Assembly: GCF_001368915.1 (NCBI RefSeq)
Contig: NZ_CSTE01000005.1
Coordinates: forward strand, 261,897 to 325,896
Source: Haloferax massiliensis
Lineage (GTDB): Archaea; Halobacteriota; Halobacteria; Halobacteriales; Haloferacaceae
Direction: 5' to 3'
Length of the DNA stretch: 64,000 nucleotides
Positions 7,738-15,637 of this stretch are shown here, in pieces (within the stretch, counting starts at the first letter, position 1; every line of letters begins with the position of its first letter). A program made the position numbers and the translations under genes. A model generated the notes under the pieces. The model made no database searches. It was not told where the DNA came from and saw nothing but the letters and a program-made list of their open reading frames with translations.

Positions 7738-8562
7738 ATGTCGCGGGCCGTGAGCGTCTCGCTCCAGAAAGGCGGCGTCGGAAAGACGACGATTGCGATC
7801 AACCTCGCCGACGCGCTCGCCGCGCGGGGCAACGACGTGCTGCTCGTCGACCTCGACCAGCAGGGGAACGCGACCGAGGGCGTCGGACTGAAAGACGCCT
7901 ACGAATCGTCGGAGTCGAACATCGGCGACGTGCTGACCGACGACGACCCAATCGACGTACACGAGGTGATACGCGACCGCGAGAGCTTCGACGTGCTTCC
8001 CTCCCACGTCGACCTCGACGACATCGAAGACCGCGTCCGGAACTCGACGTTCGGCGTGCTCTGGGTCCGCCGCCGAATCGTCGACCCGCTTCTCGACGAC
8101 GACTACGACTACATCGTCATCGACTCGCCGCCGAGCCTCGGCCCGCTGTCCGATGCGGCGCTCATCGGAACCGGGAACGTCGTCGTCCCGCTGTTGATGA
8201 GCGAGCCGAGCGTGAGCGGCTTCGAGCGGATGTTCGAACAGCAGATCGGCCCGATTCGGCGCGAAGTCGACCTCGACATCCTCGCTATCGTTCCGAACGA
8301 CCTCACCGGGAACAACGAGGAAAAACGCATCATCCGCGACCTCGAAGACTCCCCCTTCGAACAGTTCATCCCGCCGTTCGCCCGCTCGGAGCTGTTCGAC
8401 GACACCGATTCCAAGGGACCGGGTATCAGACACCGAATCGCGTTCAGTCGCGCCTGGCGCGACGGGAAGACCCTCCGGGAGTACGACCCCTCGAACGACA
8501 TGCTCGACCGACTCGACCAGCTTGCGGAAATCGTCGAACGCGGAGGAACCGACGATGCCTAA
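7738..8562 (+). CDS. parA: ParA/Soj-family partition ATPase
   Basis: 274 residues. Deviant Walker A KGGVGKTT at 11-18, the following DLDQQGNAT switch, and Walker B YIVIDSPP typify ParA ATPases, which bind DNA non-specifically when ATP-bound and move a centromere complex. It lacks the N-terminal HTH of type Ia ParA, so it belongs to the short (type Ib-like) class. ATG 7738 directly starts the domain. Its stop overlaps the next start (ATGCCTAA), implying translational coupling with the acidic partner. Upstream lie the 9-bp arrays; downstream lie ORB-like repeats and orc. Confidence 0.9.
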   Translation: MSRAVSVSLQKGGVGKTTIAINLADALAARGNDVLLVDLDQQGNATEGVGLKDAYESSESNIGDVLTDDDPIDVHEVIRDRESFDVLPSHVDLDDIEDRVRNSTFGVLWVRRRIVDPLLDDDYDYIVIDSPPSLGPLSDAALIGTGNVVVPLLMSEPSVSGFERMFEQQIGPIRREVDLDILAIVPNDLTGNNEEKRIIRDLEDSPFEQFIPPFARSELFDDTDSKGPGIRHRIAFSRAWRDGKTLREYDPSNDMLDRLDQLAEIVERGGTDDA

Positions 8563-9124
8563 GGAGAACCGATTCGCCGGCCTCGGCGAGGCGATGGAAT
8601 CGGAGTCAGAACCCGAGGACGAAGAAACACCGGACGAAGCCGCTCCCGACGAGTCGGAGTCAAAGCGTTCCGAACCGACGGTCGAAGCCGGGCCCGAAAC
8701 CGAGTCCGAACCGGAGACCGAGTCCGACTCGGACGACGCGGGTGGAGACCCCGACAGCGAGGGAGAACCCGACAGCGAAAGCGTCGACAGCGATGGGCGG
8801 AGCGAAGGCGACGAATCTCGTGAGTCGACCGAATCGAACGCGGAAGCAGACGGCGCGGAGCGCGACGACGACGCGGAACAAGCGACAAAATCGGAGGGCG
8901 GTCCGGCGTTCGAGTTCGAAGCGACGACCGCGAAGAGCATCTACGTCCGGACCGAGACGCTCGACCGACTGGACGACGCCGAGTTCGAAGTCGAGTCGCT
9001 CCTCCGCCGAGAACACGACGTGCGCGACCTGACCGGCCGCGAGTTCCACGACGCACTCGTCCGCGTCGCCGCCGAGTTCCCCGAGGAAATCGCCGACGCC
9101 GTCCTCGAAACCCGCGACGAGTGA
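8555..9124 (+). CDS. acidic-tailed putative ParA partner (centromere-binding candidate)
   Basis: 189 residues, start overlapping the parA stop by 8 nt. Residues 1 to about 115 are low-complexity, dominated by Glu, Ser, Asp and Pro. A compact C-terminal part starts at KSIYVRTETLDRLDDAEFEV and continues through LLRREHDVRDLTGREFHDAL. The initial strand (KSIYVR) followed by two helices looks like a ribbon-helix-helix or small dimeric DNA-binding unit, though this is only a pattern judgement. The second gene of ParA operons usually encodes the centromere-binding protein, so context and fold hint agree. No ParB-type motifs. Confidence 0.6.
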   Translation: MPKENRFAGLGEAMESESEPEDEETPDEAAPDESESKRSEPTVEAGPETESEPETESDSDDAGGDPDSEGEPDSESVDSDGRSEGDESRESTESNAEADGAERDDDAEQATKSEGGPAFEFEATTAKSIYVRTETLDRLDDAEFEVESLLRREHDVRDLTGREFHDALVRVAAEFPEEIADAVLETRDE

Positions 9125-9223
9125 TTCGCAGCGACCGACACCGACGGCGAGAGACCGATTGACGATGGCGCGCGCGGAGAGCAGAGCGAAATCGAGGCCG
9201 AGGAAACCGCTCGAACGCCCGAA

Positions 9224-9248
9224 GAACAGCGGACAACGTGGTGTTCGA
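9224..9248 (+). repeat. ORB-like repeat 2
   Basis: GAACAGCGGACAACGTGGTG followed by TTCGA: a full match to the local consensus AACAGCGGACAnnGTGGTGT. Confidence 0.85.
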
Positions 9249-9321
9249 GACGGAGGGCTCGGCCCCCGATCGCCGAAACAGCCGGTGACAATTAGTTCCA
9301 GAGCCGGGGCGATCAATCGGT

Positions 9322-9347
9322 CGAACACCGTGGCGTCCGCTGTTGTC
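9322..9347 (-). repeat. ORB-like repeat 3
   Basis: Minus strand: AACAGCGGACGCCACGGTGT, two mismatches to the consensus core. Confidence 0.7.
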
Positions 9348-9396
9348 GCAAACACGGTATGACGGGGCGATTCCTCACGTCGAAAGACCCGTCACC

Positions 9397-9420
9397 GAAC
9401 ACCAGTATGTCCGCTGTTGT
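9397..9420 (-). repeat. ORB-like repeat 4
   Basis: Minus strand: AACAGCGGACATACTGGTGT, one mismatch in the second half. Confidence 0.75.
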
Positions 9421-9478
9421 GCCGATAGCGAGCCACGAAGAGGACCGCTACCGGGACGATAGTCCGCCGTGGACGGGT

Positions 9479-9503
9479 TGGAACACCACAATGTCCGCTG
9501 TTC
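9479..9503 (-). repeat. ORB-like repeat 5 (left arm of inverted pair)
   Basis: Minus strand: AACAGCGGACATTGTGGTGT. Pairs with repeat 6 as a large inverted repeat around a small hairpin CGGCGA/TCGCCG (9511-9525). Confidence 0.8.
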
Positions 9504-9529
9504 AGACAAGCGGCGAAAATCGCCGATTT

Positions 9530-9553
9530 ACTGCGGACATCGTGGTGTTCCGA
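9530..9553 (+). repeat. ORB-like repeat 6 (right arm of inverted pair)
   Basis: ACTGCGGACATCGTGGTGTT. Same divergent geometry (left copy minus, right copy plus) as seen around the AT-rich origin region. Confidence 0.8.
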
Positions 9554-9665
9554 GCGGTCGGGTACTGACAACGAAGGGATGAGTGCGTCCCACCGAACGG
9601 GCATTTTGAGGAACGACGAAAGCGACAGTTCTCCCGAAACGTGACGAAAAGGCGTCGTGGACCGG

Positions 9666-9687
9666 GTACACCACGATGTCCGCAGTA
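9666..9687 (-). repeat. ORB-like repeat 7
   Basis: Minus strand: ACTGCGGACATCGTGGTGTA. It lies 18 nt beyond the orc stop codon. Confidence 0.8.
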
Positions 9688-9704
9688 ATCCGTGTCGGAG
9701 TGGG

Positions 9705-10979
9705 CTACTGCTCGATGAAGTCGTCGAGCGTGCTCGTCTTCTCTCCGTCGAGGAAGGGTTCGACCGTCTCGTGGACGCCCACGAGTTCGATAGTGTCGCG
9801 CATGGCCGAGACGATGAGCCCGACGTCCATATCGAGGGCGTACTCGCGGTACGTCCCGCCGCGTCGTCCCTCGTTTCGCTCGGTGACCGAGACGATGCCG
9901 AGCATCGCGAGTTCGCTGAGGTGGTCGCGCATCCGTCGCGGGACGAGGGGGTCGCGGTTGGCGAGTTCGGTAAAGCGAGTGTAGCGGGGGCGAACGTCGC
10001 GGGAGCGAATCGGCGTCTCGTCTTCAAGTTCGAGCGTCAAAAGCGAGTAGAGGACGAGGTGGCCGTGTTCGGTCAGGCCGTTGATTCCCTCTTTGATGCG
10101 GCCGCGTTCGAGGGCGCGCCGACCGCGCTTGACGTGTTCCTCCTCGATTCGGTCGGTGTCGTCGTCGCGGGCCAAGTCGCCGGCTTTCATCAACAGGTCG
10201 ATGGACTGGCGGGCGTCCCCGGCGTCTTTCGCGCCGTAAGCGGCACAGAGCGGAATCACCTCGTCGGAGAGGACGCCCTCGCGGAACGCAACCTTGGCGC
10301 GCTGTTCGAGGATGGCGCGGAGGTTCTTCGCGTTGTACGCGGGGAAGTGAATCTCCTGTTCGCACAGGGAGCTTTTCACCTTCGGCGAGAGGTCGTCGCG
10401 GAACGAGAAGTCGTTCGAGATACCGATGAGGCCGACTTTCGCCGCGTCGAGGTTCCCGTTGGCCCGCGCCCGCGGGAGTTGGTAGAGGATGCTGTCGTCG
10501 TTGACGTGGTCGATCTCGTCGAGGACGATGATTATCGTCCCGCCGCAGTCGTCGAGTTCCTGCCAGAGCATCTCGTAGACGGAGCCGAGCGGGTAGCCCG
10601 TCGTGCTGATCTGGTTCGACTCCGACCGGAACTCGTTGACGAGACGGGTCGCAATCTGATACGAACTCGTGAGTCCGTCGCAGTTCAGGAAGACGACGGT
10701 GAGGTGGATGTCGTCGTAGTGACTCGCGTCTTCGCGGAGGTGACCGAGTAGGTACCTCGACGCGGCGGTCTTGCCGACGCCGGTCTTGCCGTAGAGGAAG
10801 ATGTTGTTGGGCTGTTCGCCGTTGATAACCGGCTGCAGCGCGGCCTGGAAGGTGCGGAGTTCCTCGTCACGCCCCACGAGTTCCTCGGGTTGGTAATCCT
10901 CGCGGAGGGCGTCCCGGTCCCGATAGATCTCGGTGTCCCGCTCGAATAGGGGCATACTACCACGGTTCAACCACTTCAT
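9705..10979 (-). CDS. orc: Orc1/Cdc6-family replication initiator
   Basis: 424 residues (416 if ATG 10955 is used, beginning MPLFERDTEIY; no clear Shine-Dalgarno decides). AAA+ core: GRDEEL, Walker A GKTGVGKTAASRYLL, VFLNCD, Walker B ILDEIDHVNDD, a sensor region near IGISNDFSFRDDL, arginine-rich helices, and a C-terminal winged helix (SLLTLELEDETPIRSRDVRPRY to VSVTERNEGRRGGTYREY). It binds ORB repeats and loads MCM. Transcribed away from the AT-rich origin region; a TATA-like TTTATATACT lies at 11021-11030. ORB-like repeats overlap the promoter, so autoregulation is likely. Confidence 0.95.
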   Translation of the reverse strand: MKWLNRGSMPLFERDTEIYRDRDALREDYQPEELVGRDEELRTFQAALQPVINGEQPNNIFLYGKTGVGKTAASRYLLGHLREDASHYDDIHLTVVFLNCDGLTSSYQIATRLVNEFRSESNQISTTGYPLGSVYEMLWQELDDCGGTIIIVLDEIDHVNDDSILYQLPRARANGNLDAAKVGLIGISNDFSFRDDLSPKVKSSLCEQEIHFPAYNAKNLRAILEQRAKVAFREGVLSDEVIPLCAAYGAKDAGDARQSIDLLMKAGDLARDDDTDRIEEEHVKRGRRALERGRIKEGINGLTEHGHLVLYSLLTLELEDETPIRSRDVRPRYTRFTELANRDPLVPRRMRDHLSELAMLGIVSVTERNEGRRGGTYREYALDMDVGLIVSAMRDTIELVGVHETVEPFLDGEKTSTLDDFIEQ

Positions 10980-10986
10980 TCATAAA

Positions 10987-11016
10987 ACCACCGTGTCCGG
11001 AGTGTCCGCTGTTCTC
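10987..11016 (-). repeat. ORB-like repeat 8 (composite)
   Basis: Minus strand: AACAGCGGACA, then a 9-nt insert containing a second GGACA, then CGGTGGTT. A stretched or overlapping double site within the orc promoter. Confidence 0.65.
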
Positions 11017-11040
11017 TCGGTTTATATACTTAGGCGGGAA

Positions 11041-11070
11041 CACACCCCCTCCACTTTGTCCGCTGTTCTG
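11041..11070 (-). repeat. ORB-like repeat 9
   Basis: Minus strand: AACAGCGGACAAAGTGG followed by a G-run and TGTG. Left border of the AT-rich region. Confidence 0.75.
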
Positions 11071-11307
11071 GGAGACGAGGGTAACCGATGGAACAAGTGG
11101 ACGAAAGTATTTGTTCTGAAATAGAGAAAGATTTATTAGACTATAATTTAAACTAAGTCCGTAATACAGGCAACTATACTAGTTAGATGGAGACTGTTTG
11201 AGGATGGTTACTTTCATTCGCCCTAGAACGGGGGTGAAATAACTCGCCCGGTTGGAACCCGACGGGAGAGAGCCGGCTCACGACGACGGGGGGTACCGCT
11301 TCACACC

Positions 11308-11335
11308 GAGAACAGCGGACAAAGTGGTGTGAGTG
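11308..11335 (+). repeat. ORB-like repeat 10
   Basis: AACAGCGGACAAAGTGGTGT; the right border of the AT-rich region, opposite in orientation to repeat 9. Confidence 0.85.
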
Positions 11336-11377
11336 TTCCCCGCCTCACACCGTCTCGTCTTCACGTTCGCATCCGTC

Positions 11378-11406
11378 GAGAACAGCGGACAACATGGTGT
11401 CTGTGT
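11378..11406 (+). repeat. ORB-like repeat 11
   Basis: AACAGCGGACAACATGGTGT. Directly repeats the previous site 70 nt away. Confidence 0.85.
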
Positions 11407-11592
11407 CAACACTCACCGAACGCTTCTCGACCACTCGTTGACACGGGTCGTCACACAACCGTGGTTAGTTTCGTCCGGTCGAGTCGAACCGACTTCTTCG
11501 CTCGTCCTCGACCCCGACGAAAGCTGTTCTCCGTGGCTCTACGAAGCCCCCACGAATCGACAAAAGCGTCTTTTTAGGGGGCTGAAACGGTG

Positions 11593-11620
11593 AATAACTG
11601 CGGACACAGTGGTGTTGTAG
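11593..11620 (+). repeat. ORB-like repeat 12
   Basis: AACTGCGGACACAGTGGTGT. Confidence 0.8.
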
Positions 11621-11725
11621 GGGAATCATCGAGACCCACGTCACGCCCACCCGCTCTCAGTGACGACCCGATGATGGCCGACTACGAATGCGACCGACCA
11701 CGAACGAGGTCTCCAGCGGACCTCG

Positions 11726-11745
11726 AACAGTCCGTGTGGACTGTT
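11726..11745. promoter_or_regulatory. perfect 8-bp dyad upstream of aIF1A
   Basis: AACAGTCC and GGACTGTT with spacer GTGT. Could be an operator or RNA hairpin; about 180 nt upstream of the aIF1A start. Confidence 0.4.
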
Positions 11746-11782
11746 ATTACGACCCATCCTCCTCTGCTGGCGGCCAATCTAT

Positions 11783-11810
11783 CGAAAACAGCGGACAACG
11801 TGGTGTTCAA
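11783..11810 (+). repeat. ORB-like repeat 13
   Basis: AACAGCGGACAACGTGGTGT, identical in its 20-bp core to repeat 2. Confidence 0.85.
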
Positions 11811-11928
11811 GGCTACGGTCACCCTGTTTCAATTCCATGACATTTGGTATCACGAGTATCCGATAAGTTATCCGTCTCCGTCCCCGAGCAAGACTGTGAG
11901 TGAAAATCAAGGGCGTCGAAACCTTCGA

Positions 11929-12180
11929 ATGCCCAACGACAACGAGCTGTTCGCAGTCGTCACAGAGCACAACGGTGGCAATCACGTCCGAATCCGCTGT
12001 GAAGACGGAAAGAACCGCATGGGCCGCATCCCCGGCCGCATGAAGTACCGCACGTGGATCAACGAGGGCGACGTCGTGCTCGTCGAACCGTGGGACTGGC
12101 AGGACGAGAAAGCCAACATCGAATGGCGCTACACCGGCGAGGACGCGGACCAGCTCCGGCGCGAAGGCCACATTCAGTAA
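11929..12180 (+). CDS. eif1A: translation initiation factor aIF1A
   Basis: 83 residues, a short S1/OB-fold factor that binds the 30S A site and helps position initiator tRNA. ATG 11929 ([11 protein letters not shown]) is chosen; the upstream in-frame extension lacks similarity. Landmarks are [20 protein letters not shown], then the basic/aromatic [18 protein letters not shown] strand pair, and the acidic tail. The C-terminus is shorter than in most archaeal copies (about 95). It sits inside the ORB-like repeat field, between sites 13 and 14. Confidence 0.93.
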   Translation: MPNDNELFAVVTEHNGGNHVRIRCEDGKNRMGRIPGRMKYRTWINEGDVVLVEPWDWQDEKANIEWRYTGEDADQLRREGHIQ

Positions 12181-12186
12181 TCATTT

Positions 12187-12200
12187 TCTCCGAAAGGAGA
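12187..12200 (+). terminator. stem-loop after aIF1A
   Basis: TCTCC and GGAGA pair around a GAAA tetraloop 6 nt after the stop codon, next to short T-runs. Plausible 3' end of the aIF1A transcript. Confidence 0.45.
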
Positions 12201-12303
12201 GTTTATCTCGCCTGACGAACAGCCGCGGCGCTGGGGTCGTCTCGAAGTGGTTTTGCGGGGTCTTACGGTTTCTCTTCGGTAGTTCGGACCCCGTTCCGAC
12301 GGT

Positions 12304-12332
12304 GAAGAACAGCGGACATAGTGGTGTTGTTC
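12304..12332 (+). repeat. ORB-like repeat 14
   Basis: AACAGCGGACATAGTGGTGT followed by TGTTC. Last copy of the main cluster. Confidence 0.85.
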
Positions 12333-12384
12333 TCGTCCGGTCAGCGGCGGAGCGTGCCGGGTGTTCGCCTCACTCGAACACGCC

Positions 12385-12861
12385 TCACTCGAACACGTCG
12401 ACGAACCGCGGTTCGGAGAGCGTCCGCAGGTCGTCCGGCGTGAGTCGGAACACCGCCTCGGGCGTCCCCGCGGCGGCCCAAATCCGGTCGAACGACTCGA
12501 ACGTCGGGTCCGCGAGGACGGGGCAGTCCGTCGCGTGGCAGGTCGGCGGCACGCCGCCGATGCTCCAGCCGGTCGCGTCCTTCACTTCGCTGGGGTTGGC
12601 GCTGCGAACGGCCCCCTGTTCGACGCCGAACTCGGAGCCGAGCGAGCCCTCATCGACGCGGTTGGCACCGCTCGTGAGGACGACAACCGTCTCGTCGCCG
12701 ACGCGCATGACGATGCTCTTGACGATTTGGCCGACGTCGCAGCCGACGGCCGCGGCCGCGTCGTCGGCCGTCTTGGTTCCCTCCGGAAACTCCTCGATGG
12801 TCACTTCGAACCCGTGAGAATCGCGTACTCTGTCGGCGAACTTGCGTGCCGTGGGATGCAT
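12385..12861 (-). CDS. YbaK/ProX-type aminoacyl-tRNA deacylase
   Basis: 158 residues. The YbaK/EbsC/ProXp family clears mischarged tRNA (for example Cys- or Ala-tRNAPro) in trans. Family features: TKTADDAAAAVGC, the invariant-Lys strand QIVKSIVMRV, VVVLTSGANRVD, and the Gly-rich ATGWSIGGVPPTCH loop that shapes the active site. Start at 12861 (MHPTARKFADRV). Substrate cannot be told from sequence. Same strand as the following aminotransferase and peptidase genes but separated by 117 nt. Confidence 0.9.
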   Translation of the reverse strand: MHPTARKFADRVRDSHGFEVTIEEFPEGTKTADDAAAAVGCDVGQIVKSIVMRVGDETVVVLTSGANRVDEGSLGSEFGVEQGAVRSANPSEVKDATGWSIGGVPPTCHATDCPVLADPTFESFDRIWAAAGTPEAVFRLTPDDLRTLSEPRFVDVFE

Positions 12862-12978
12862 GCCCTGCGGTTCCCCCTCGCCGGATATGAACGTTCACTG
12901 ACGAGGCAGATTCTGCGGGGGAGTCAACGACCTCCCGCGAGCTACGGACGTTCTCGACGACCCTCGCGAGCTACGGAG

Positions 12979-14094
12979 CTACCATTCCCCGTCGAGTCCG
13001 TCGCGAAGCGCCGCCACGTCCGACTCGTCGTTGAAGTTGTGGAACGACGCCCGGACCGCTTTCGGCTCGGGGAGCGTCCGGACGACCACGCCGGCCGACT
13101 TGAGACGCTCGACCGCCCCCTCCGGGTCGGCGACTTCGAACGAGACGAGTCCCGATTCGGGGTCGTGCGGGCTCAACAGCCGACCCTCCGGGACGGCTTC
13201 GATGAACTGGCTCGCGAGATTTCGAATGTGTCGTTCGGTCCGGTCGAGGCCGACGCGCCCGGCGACGTCGATGGCCTCCCGGAGCGCGACGTGCGGCGCG
13301 GGATTGGTCGTTCCGACCTCGAAGCGCTTGGCTCCCGCCGCGAAGTCGAGTCCGTCGGCGTTCGGCTCCGTGACGCCGCGGTAGCCGACGGCGTGCGGTT
13401 CGATGTCTTCTGCGGCCTCGCGTCGGACGTAGAGGAAGCCCGCGCCCCACGGCCCGAGTAGCCATTTGTGACCCGCACCGGCGACCACGTCCGCGCCCCA
13501 GTCCTCCACATCGACGGGGTACTGGCCGAACGACTGGACCGCGTCGACCACCGACAGCGCGCCGGCGTCGCGGGCGATATCGGCGAGCTCGCGCACGGGG
13601 AGCCGCGTCCCGTAGTTCCACGTCAGGGCGCTGAAACAGACGAGTTTGGCGTCGGCGACGGCCTCGGCGTACTGGTCCATATCGAGCCGCCCCGCGTCGC
13701 TCTCGACGACGCGGACCTCGACGCCCTCCTGTTCGAGTCGCCGCCACGGGAGGATTCCGGCCGGGTGTTCGAGGTCGGTCCGGACGACCACGTCGCCCGG
13801 TTCCCAGTCGAGCGCGGTGGCGATGCGGTTGATGCCGTCGGTGGTGCTCTGGGTCAGCGCCACCTCTTCGGTCTCGGCACCGATGAACGCGGCCACGTCC
13901 TCGCGGACGGCCTCGTAGGCGTCGAACGCGGTCGGATAGGGACCGTCGTCGCCCGGCGACTCGTACTCGTGGTATTCGAGGAAGTCGGTCGCGCGCTCCA
14001 CGATGGGGCGCGGGCTCGGGCCGTGCGCGCCGGTGTTGAGATACGTGACGTCGTCGAGGGCCGGAATCGTCGTTCGGAGTTCGTCGGGTGTCAT
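12979..14094 (-). CDS. class V aminotransferase (PLP-dependent)
   Basis: 371 residues. Fold-type I PLP enzyme of the cysteine-desulfurase/isopenicillin-N-epimerase group. Substrate-side NTGAHGPSP at 20-28, Asp184 in SVVDAVQ for the pyridine nitrogen, and Schiff-base Lys210 in AGAGHKWLLGPWGAGF. It lacks the Cys loop near the C-terminus typical of SufS, so sulfur transfer is not supported; a C-N or C-S lyase or transaminase role is equally possible. Downstream of the M20 gene on the same strand (38 nt), so probably co-transcribed. Confidence 0.85.
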   Translation of the reverse strand: MTPDELRTTIPALDDVTYLNTGAHGPSPRPIVERATDFLEYHEYESPGDDGPYPTAFDAYEAVREDVAAFIGAETEEVALTQSTTDGINRIATALDWEPGDVVVRTDLEHPAGILPWRRLEQEGVEVRVVESDAGRLDMDQYAEAVADAKLVCFSALTWNYGTRLPVRELADIARDAGALSVVDAVQSFGQYPVDVEDWGADVVAGAGHKWLLGPWGAGFLYVRREAAEDIEPHAVGYRGVTEPNADGLDFAAGAKRFEVGTTNPAPHVALREAIDVAGRVGLDRTERHIRNLASQFIEAVPEGRLLSPHDPESGLVSFEVADPEGAVERLKSAGVVVRTLPEPKAVRASFHNFNDESDVAALRDGLDGEW

Positions 14095-14132
14095 AGTGCG
14101 TTATTGGGTGTCGTCGTGTGAATCATCGGGTG

Positions 14133-15476
14133 TCATTGCGAGTGATCTTCTCGTCGGTCGCGCCGCGAAGGAGTCGTGTCTGCTGGTGATGCGCCCGTCG
14201 AATCAAACGTTCTGGTACCGCTATCGAATTGCCGCAACAGCTCGTCGGGGAGGCGGGCGTACACCTCGGCGTTACCGACGAGCGCCCCGACCGTGGTGAA
14301 CTCGTCGACCGCGTGGGCCGTCTCGGTCCCGAAACCGAACTCGACGGTCGGAACGCCGGCGTTCCGCATCCGTTTCGCGTCGCCGCCGCCGGTCGCGCTC
14401 CGGCGGTAGACGCGCCCGCCGGTGACGCTCTCGGCGACCGAGACCACGGCGTTCGCCAGCGGGCCGTCGGGGTCCTCGAACGTCCCGACCGACCAGTCCG
14501 CGTCCGAAATCTCGACGCCGTCGTGACCGGCGACGACCTCCCGAACGCTGTCGAGCACCGCCGCCGTCTCGACGCCCGCCGTCACGCGAATGTCGAGTTT
14601 CGCCCGCGCCGCGGCGGGGACGACGTTCACCCGGTCGCCGCCCGAGAGGACGCCCAGATTGACCGACGGCCGCTCGAACAGCTCTCGCGCCGCGTCCGCG
14701 CCGAACCGCGGCGCGTAGTACTCGACGGACTCGTCGACGAGCGCCCGCACCGCGGGGTCGAAGTCGAACCGGGAATCGGCGAGCGTCGATTCGATGTCGC
14801 TCACGGCGCGGTAGAGTCGGTGAATCGCGTTCTCGCCGAGCATCGGCCGGGAGCCGTGGGCGGCGGTCCCCGTCGCTTCGAGTTCCAGCCAGATGCTCCC
14901 GCGGTCGGCGACGGTCACCGAGTGGCGGTCGCCCTCGCAGGTCGTCTCGCCGATGACGCAGGCGTCCGCGTCGAGGCCGCGCCGGTCGAGAAGCGTCGGC
15001 ATCCCCGCGCTCCCGGCGACTTCCTCGTCGCTCACGAACGCGAACACGAGGTTCGTCGCCGGCACCGTGTCGGTTTCGACGTGCGCCTTCGCCACCGCGA
15101 GCATCGCGGCGACTGCCCCCTTCATGTCGGTCGCGCCGCGCCCGTAAAGCCGGTCGCCGACGCGCTCGCCGAGCGGGTCGCGCGCCCACTCGCCGGCCTC
15201 GAACGGGACCGTATCGAGGTGCCCCAGCAGGACGAGCGTCCGGTCTGTCGCACCCGGGAGCGTCGCCACGAGATTCGGTTTCTCGGGGTCCGAGGCGACG
15301 CGCTCGGTGTCGATGCCGAGTTCCGAAAAGAACGATTCCAGCCACGACGCGAGTTCCCGCGTGTCTCCCGGCGGGTTCTGCGTGTCGTGGCCGACGAGCG
15401 CCACCGCGAGGACGTCGTCGACCTCGCGGTGCTCGCGGAGGGAGGCGACGACGGCTGTCGGCTCGGGTGCGGACAT
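14133..15476 (-). CDS. M20-family amidohydrolase (ArgE/DapE/carboxypeptidase group)
   Basis: 447 residues. Di-zinc M20 peptidase-type fold: His86 and Asp88 in LLGHLDTVPF, Asp117 in GRGATDMKG, the catalytic Glu pair in VSDEEVAG, and a His near the C-terminus in TETAHAVDEFT. The central dimerisation domain begins near GTAAHGSRPMLGENAI. Such enzymes remove acyl groups from amino acids or peptides. Sequence alone does not separate acetylornithine deacetylase from succinyl-DAP desuccinylase or a peptidase; no arginine or lysine genes are adjacent. Confidence 0.85.
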   Translation of the reverse strand: MSAPEPTAVVASLREHREVDDVLAVALVGHDTQNPPGDTRELASWLESFFSELGIDTERVASDPEKPNLVATLPGATDRTLVLLGHLDTVPFEAGEWARDPLGERVGDRLYGRGATDMKGAVAAMLAVAKAHVETDTVPATNLVFAFVSDEEVAGSAGMPTLLDRRGLDADACVIGETTCEGDRHSVTVADRGSIWLELEATGTAAHGSRPMLGENAIHRLYRAVSDIESTLADSRFDFDPAVRALVDESVEYYAPRFGADAARELFERPSVNLGVLSGGDRVNVVPAAARAKLDIRVTAGVETAAVLDSVREVVAGHDGVEISDADWSVGTFEDPDGPLANAVVSVAESVTGGRVYRRSATGGGDAKRMRNAGVPTVEFGFGTETAHAVDEFTTVGALVGNAEVYARLPDELLRQFDSGTRTFDSTGASPADTTPSRRDRREDHSQ

Positions 15477-15637
15477 TGGAGCTCTGTCCGAGCGTACGCA
15501 CCGCGGACGAATAAGTTTGTGCTAGAAATACAATATTGGCGGGGGCGAGATACGGGTACCTCTGCGGAGTAGTTCCGAAAGAAATCGTTAGTCCGAACGG
15601 GGGTTGGTGGGGCTCGGTGCCGATTCAGCCAGCCCGC

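Larger units (their letters stand above)
9125..9704. other. gene-free ORB-like repeat cluster
   Basis: Between the ParA partner and the 3' end of orc. It holds six ORB-like repeats of mixed orientation and no convincing gene. Confidence 0.7.
10980..11410. other. putative replication origin (ORB-flanked AT-rich region)
   Basis: Minus-oriented ORB-like repeats at 10987-11016 and 11041-11070 and plus-oriented ones at 11308-11335 and 11378-11406 flank a stretch (about 11100-11210) that is conspicuously AT-rich against the GC-rich background, with runs such as GATTTATTAGACTATAATTT. An inverted ORB pair around an unwinding element beside an orc gene is the standard haloarchaeal origin layout. Confidence 0.85.
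11411..11928. other. gene-free region with ORB-like repeats and an 8-bp dyad
   Basis: Between the origin core and aIF1A. It holds ORB-like repeats 12 and 13 and a perfect dyad AACAGTCC/GGACTGTT with a 4-nt spacer (11726-11745). Frames open here are in-frame extensions of aIF1A or shadows. Confidence 0.6.

Noticed and set aside
7353..9032. 559-codon plus-strand frame running through parA
   Set aside because: Becomes Arg/Pro-rich inside parA; its start lies in the 9-bp array, whose rhythm explains the open frame.
9224..12332. ORB-like repeats interpreted as a CRISPR or insertion-sequence end
   Set aside because: Irregular spacing, both orientations, and tight association with an orc gene and AT-rich core fit initiator-binding sites instead.
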